Below, piece after piece: positions 7,556 to 9,610 of a DNA stretch of 9,610 nucleotides (position 1 is its first letter; each line of letters opens with the position of its first letter). The notes beneath the pieces are model-generated. The model was not told where the DNA came from, did no database searches, and saw nothing but the letters and a program-made list of their open reading frames with translations. The stretch is from Pseudomonadota bacterium (GTDB lineage Bacteria > Pseudomonadota > Alphaproteobacteria > HIMB59 > GCA-002718135): positions 1 through 9,610 of the forward strand of contig JAQBWI010000036.1 in the NCBI GenBank assembly GCA_027625355.1. The letters run 5' to 3'. A program made the translations under genes and the position numbers.

Positions 7556-7570
7556 ATACTGATTAGATTA

Positions 7571-7604
7571 AAAAGTAGTTATTTAAAAGTAGTTATTTAA
7601 AAGT
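7571..7604. repeat. Tandem 14-bp direct repeat, about 2.4 copies
   Basis: AAAAGTAGTTATTT occurs at 7571-7584 and again, identically, at 7585-7598, followed by the first six bases (AAAAGT) at 7599-7604. The repeat fills most of the 50-bp gap between the small ORF and the aldo-keto reductase start. It could be simple replication slippage in AT-rich DNA, or a spacer or binding site. No stem or terminator is seen in it. Confidence 0.85.
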
Positions 7605-7605
7605 G

Positions 7606-7779
7606 TTAATTTTTTCTTAAAGTCCAACCGTATCTTTCAGAATAATAAGCATTAGAATTATCAATAGCATCATAACTAATGAATGAGTCTAATGATTTTT
7701 CAATTACCTTATTCTCTAATGAATTACGGTCATTTTTAAGTTTATTATCTTCAATTAAATTTTTTTCATTTTTATTCAT
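7606..7779 (-). CDS. Small ORF of 57 residues, function unknown
   Basis: An ATG-to-TAA frame of 57 residues. The first half is rich in Asn, Lys and Glu (MNKNEKNLIEDNKLKND), consistent with a flexible or helical segment. The second half is more protein-like, with SYDAIDNSNAYYSERYGW and a basic end (TLRKN). It has no signal peptide or membrane helix. I do not recognise the family. Support for it being real: it fills an otherwise empty gap, its start codon directly abuts an operator-like element that is repeated at the start of the divergent regulator gene, and it lies upstream of the aldo-keto reductase on the same strand. Against it: the A/T-rich composition makes chance ORFs of this length possible, and no Shine-Dalgarno is seen. 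Confidence 0.55.
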   Translation of the reverse strand: MNKNEKNLIEDNKLKNDRNSLENKVIEKSLDSFISYDAIDNSNAYYSERYGWTLRKN

Positions 7780-7893
7780 AATTTACATATTTTACAATCT
7801 GTTTAATAAATCAATAAAATAAAGGTAAATAAGGGTAAATCTTGTAATAAAAGTATTTGTAATATATGTAAAATTGTAAATTTTGTAAATTAT
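7778..7893. promoter_or_regulatory. Divergent control region with inverted 22-bp elements and GTAAA boxes (putative ScfR operator)
   Basis: A 22-bp element at 7872-7893 ends in the regulator's start codon. The reverse complement of 7778-7799 matches it at 19 of 22 positions and likewise ends in the start codon of the divergent small ORF, so both genes begin TGTAAATTATG. Each element holds two TGTAAA boxes. Further copies lie between: GGTAAAT near 7824-7830, GGGTAAAT near 7833-7840, and TGTAAAA near 7867-7873. Possible promoters are TTGTAA (7842-7847) with TATGTA (7865-7870) at 17 bp for the regulator, and on the minus strand TATTGA (7811-7816) with TAAAAT (7789-7794) at 16 bp. Boxes over the starts would suit autorepression. 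Binding by ScfR is inferred from position, and from resemblance to the TTTGCAAA-like sites of the related RamB regulator. Confidence 0.6.
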
Positions 7894-9331
7894 GGAAATT
7901 AACGAAATATCAAACATTGGCTCAAAAATCAGAAAAGAGAGACGAACACTTGGTTTCTCTCAATCTGAATTATCTAAAAAATTAGATATTTCACCAAGTT
8001 ATTTAAATTTATTAGAGAGTGGTCGAAGAACAATAACCGTTCCACTTTTAATAAAAGTGGGGAATGAATTAGGTTTATCTCTAAAAGATTTAACATTGGA
8101 AAGTAATCAAAGAGTTCTATCAGATGTAATGGATGTTTTGAGTAATGAGATGTTTGAAGATTTAGATATAACCAATCAAGAAACAGCTGAATTTATTAGT
8201 TCCAATCCAAATATAGCTAAAGCTCTTTTAACTCTTAATGACGCACATAAATCTTTTAAAGAAGATATGCAAAATAGATTAGAGTCCATGGACGTAAATT
8301 CATCAGTTGTTCAGAGCCCCAGTCGCCTTCCTGTTGAGATTGTGTCAGATTTTTTACAAGATAATAAAAATTATTTTCATCAAATTGAATTAGCTTCTGA
8401 AAGTATTAGGAGGCAAGCAGGTTTAGATGATGGACATAATATTGGATCAGGACTTAAACTCACAAATTATTTAAAAGAAAAACATCATATTAATGTGCAA
8501 ATTGTACCAGCAAGTGAAGAACTAAAATCAGTTAGAAAATTTGATAAAGAAAAAAAATTACTCCAGCTTTCTGAAATGCTTACATATACTTCAAGGAATT
8601 TTCATTTAGCTTATCAAGTAGCATTTCTTGAGTCTGAAGATATAATAGATACAATTATAAATACTAATAATATTGAATCTGAGGAAGTAAGGCCTTTGTT
8701 AAAAATTTCTTTATTAAATTATTTCGCATCAGCGATTCTTATGCCATATGATGATTTTCTCATTAACGCAAAAAAAAATAAATATGATGTTGAGATTTTA
8801 ATGCATCATTATGCGTGTAGTTTTGAGCAAGTTACGCATAGGTTAACTAATTTACAAAAACCTGGTAATGAAGGTGTGCCATTTCATTTTTTAAAAACTG
8901 ATATTGCTGGCAATGTTTCTAAAAGATTTTCATTATCAGGAATTCATATACCAAGGCATGGAGGCTCATGCCCAAGATGGAATGTTTATATAGCATTTTT
9001 AAACCCAGGCAAAATACATCCTCAAATCTCTAGAATGCCAGATGGAAAAGTATATTTCTGTATTGCTCGTGCATTTGAGAAAGGCATTGAAAAGCATGGT
9101 ATGCCTAAAAGTTTTGTATCTATAGGTCTTGGTTGTGATGTTAAATATGCAAAAGACTTAATTTATTCTGAGGGTATGGACATAGAAAATAAAAAATTAC
9201 AAACTCCTATTGGTGTTTCATGTAGAATTTGTCCTCGAATTGAATGTCAACAAAGAGCTTTCCCGCCTATTGATAAAGAATTAAAATTAGACATAAATTT
9301 TAGAGGCACATCGCCGTACGTAACTCTCTAA
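7892..9331 (+). CDS. XRE-family short-chain fatty acyl regulator, ScfR type
   Basis: This is a cytoplasmic transcription regulator of 479 residues in the ScfR/RamB/PrpR-like group, which controls acyl-CoA pathways such as the glyoxylate bypass or propionate use. An N-terminal XRE helix-turn-helix spans about 10-67 (GFSQSELSKKLDISPSYLNLLESGRR, residues 21-46). An IrrE/M78-like domain follows at about 165-295, and a C-terminal DUF2083-type sensor domain at about 300-475. In the M78 domain the zinc-protease HExxH is replaced by HLAYQ near 238-242, so it is probably not a peptidase, as is typical for this group. The C-terminus has conserved cysteines (360, 390, 415) and the cluster SCRICPRIEC (443-452) followed by QQRAFPP, a family hallmark that may bind a ligand or cofactor. 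No Shine-Dalgarno precedes the ATG; operator-like boxes abut it. The stop overlaps the convergent carnitine dehydrogenase stop by four bases. Confidence 0.9.
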   Translation: MEINEISNIGSKIRKERRTLGFSQSELSKKLDISPSYLNLLESGRRTITVPLLIKVGNELGLSLKDLTLESNQRVLSDVMDVLSNEMFEDLDITNQETAEFISSNPNIAKALLTLNDAHKSFKEDMQNRLESMDVNSSVVQSPSRLPVEIVSDFLQDNKNYFHQIELASESIRRQAGLDDGHNIGSGLKLTNYLKEKHHINVQIVPASEELKSVRKFDKEKKLLQLSEMLTYTSRNFHLAYQVAFLESEDIIDTIINTNNIESEEVRPLLKISLLNYFASAILMPYDDFLINAKKNKYDVEILMHHYACSFEQVTHRLTNLQKPGNEGVPFHFLKTDIAGNVSKRFSLSGIHIPRHGGSCPRWNVYIAFLNPGKIHPQISRMPDGKVYFCIARAFEKGIEKHGMPKSFVSIGLGCDVKYAKDLIYSEGMDIENKKLQTPIGVSCRICPRIECQQRAFPPIDKELKLDINFRGTSPYVTL

Positions 9332-9610
9332 ATTTTATATTTCAATAATAATTTCTGCAAATCTATTAAAAAATTATCTCTTAAATTTGATAAATTTTCT
9401 ATTGATCTATTTTTAGCTTGTATTTTAGTACCATCAATGATTCTTTTTCTAAGTTTTTGATTAAGTTTTGGTGCTTTTAATTTGGTCCACGGAAGTTTTA
9501 AAGCTGGACCAAACTGTTCAAGCATATGTGCCATTCCCATTTTACCACCTGCTAGATGGAAGGTTAAAAAAGTGCCCATTAAAGACCATCTTAAACCTGG
9601 ACCATAAATG
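9328..9610 (-). CDS. lcdH: L-carnitine dehydrogenase-like (3-hydroxyacyl-CoA dehydrogenase family), C-terminal fragment
   Basis: Only the last 93 residues are in the window; the frame runs open through the edge at 9610, so the apparent ATG at 9579 is internal. The segment GPGLRWSLMGTFLTFHLAGG followed by GMAHMLEQFGPALKLPWTKL is characteristic of the C-terminal domain of L-carnitine 3-dehydrogenase, where GPGLRW contributes to the substrate region. The enzyme oxidises L-carnitine to 3-dehydrocarnitine with NAD in the cytoplasm. A cleavage enzyme and a thioesterase then lead to glycine betaine and acetyl units. The end (DGTKIQAKNRSIENLSNLRDN) also fits the family. The N-terminal Rossmann domain lies outside the window. 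Other 3-hydroxyacyl-CoA dehydrogenase relatives are possible, but the LRW/HLAGG pattern favours the carnitine type. Catabolic partners would be expected just beyond the window edge. Confidence 0.82.
   Translation of the reverse strand, partial: IYGPGLRWSLMGTFLTFHLAGGKMGMAHMLEQFGPALKLPWTKLKAPKLNQKLRKRIIDGTKIQAKNRSIENLSNLRDNFLIDLQKLLLKYKI

Noticed and set aside
7556..7891. CRISPR array or mobile-element end
   Set aside because: The repeats are either immediately tandem (14 bp, no spacers) or operator-like boxes; there are no spacers, transposase or terminal inverted repeats with target duplications.
9328..9579. A complete 83-residue protein at the right end
   Set aside because: The frame stays open upstream to the window edge and encodes GPGLRW and other family residues before that ATG, so it is the tail of a larger dehydrogenase.

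Overview
The window is strongly AT-rich and tightly packed, with short gaps, a 1-base stop/start overlap and two pairs of overlapping convergent stops. Its proteins resemble those of marine alphaproteobacteria. A streamlined marine alphaproteobacterium (SAR11/Pelagibacterales or a similar AT-rich lineage) is the best guess. This is inferred from composition and gene content, as no rRNA or other marker gene is present.

Layout. Positions 6-857 (+) hold an EamA/DMT-type membrane transporter. Positions 969-6527 (+) look like one co-directional run: a glycine betaine/choline-type ABC importer (binding protein, permease, ATPase; proX-proW-proV order), a short-chain dehydrogenase, and a BetA-like choline dehydrogenase that is broken by a -1 frameshift in a run of eight A's. 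A perfect 10-bp GC-rich hairpin separates the binding-protein gene from the permease gene. Positions 6524-7555 (-) hold a YghZ/Gpr-type aldo-keto reductase, and upstream of it on the same strand lies a 57-residue small ORF (7606-7779). Positions 7892-9331 (+) hold an ScfR-type XRE-family regulator of short-chain acyl metabolism. The window closes with the C-terminal end of an L-carnitine dehydrogenase-like protein (9328-9610, -), cut by the window edge.

How the genes fit together. Uptake of a quaternary amine (betaine, choline or carnitine), oxidation of choline by BetA, and oxidation of carnitine by the dehydrogenase all feed into glycine betaine. Carnitine side chains also generate acetyl-CoA, which would make an acyl-responsive ScfR regulator a sensible neighbour. 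This pathway reading is inference; the family assignments rest on motifs.

The most interesting structures are: (1) the divergent intergenic region 7780-7891, where near-identical 22-bp elements in inverted orientation abut both start codons and sit among further GTAAA-type boxes, a probable ScfR operator; (2) the betA frameshift at a slippery A-run; (3) the proX-proW hairpin; and (4) the small ORF with a tandem repeat behind it. I did not find a clearly new multi-gene system.
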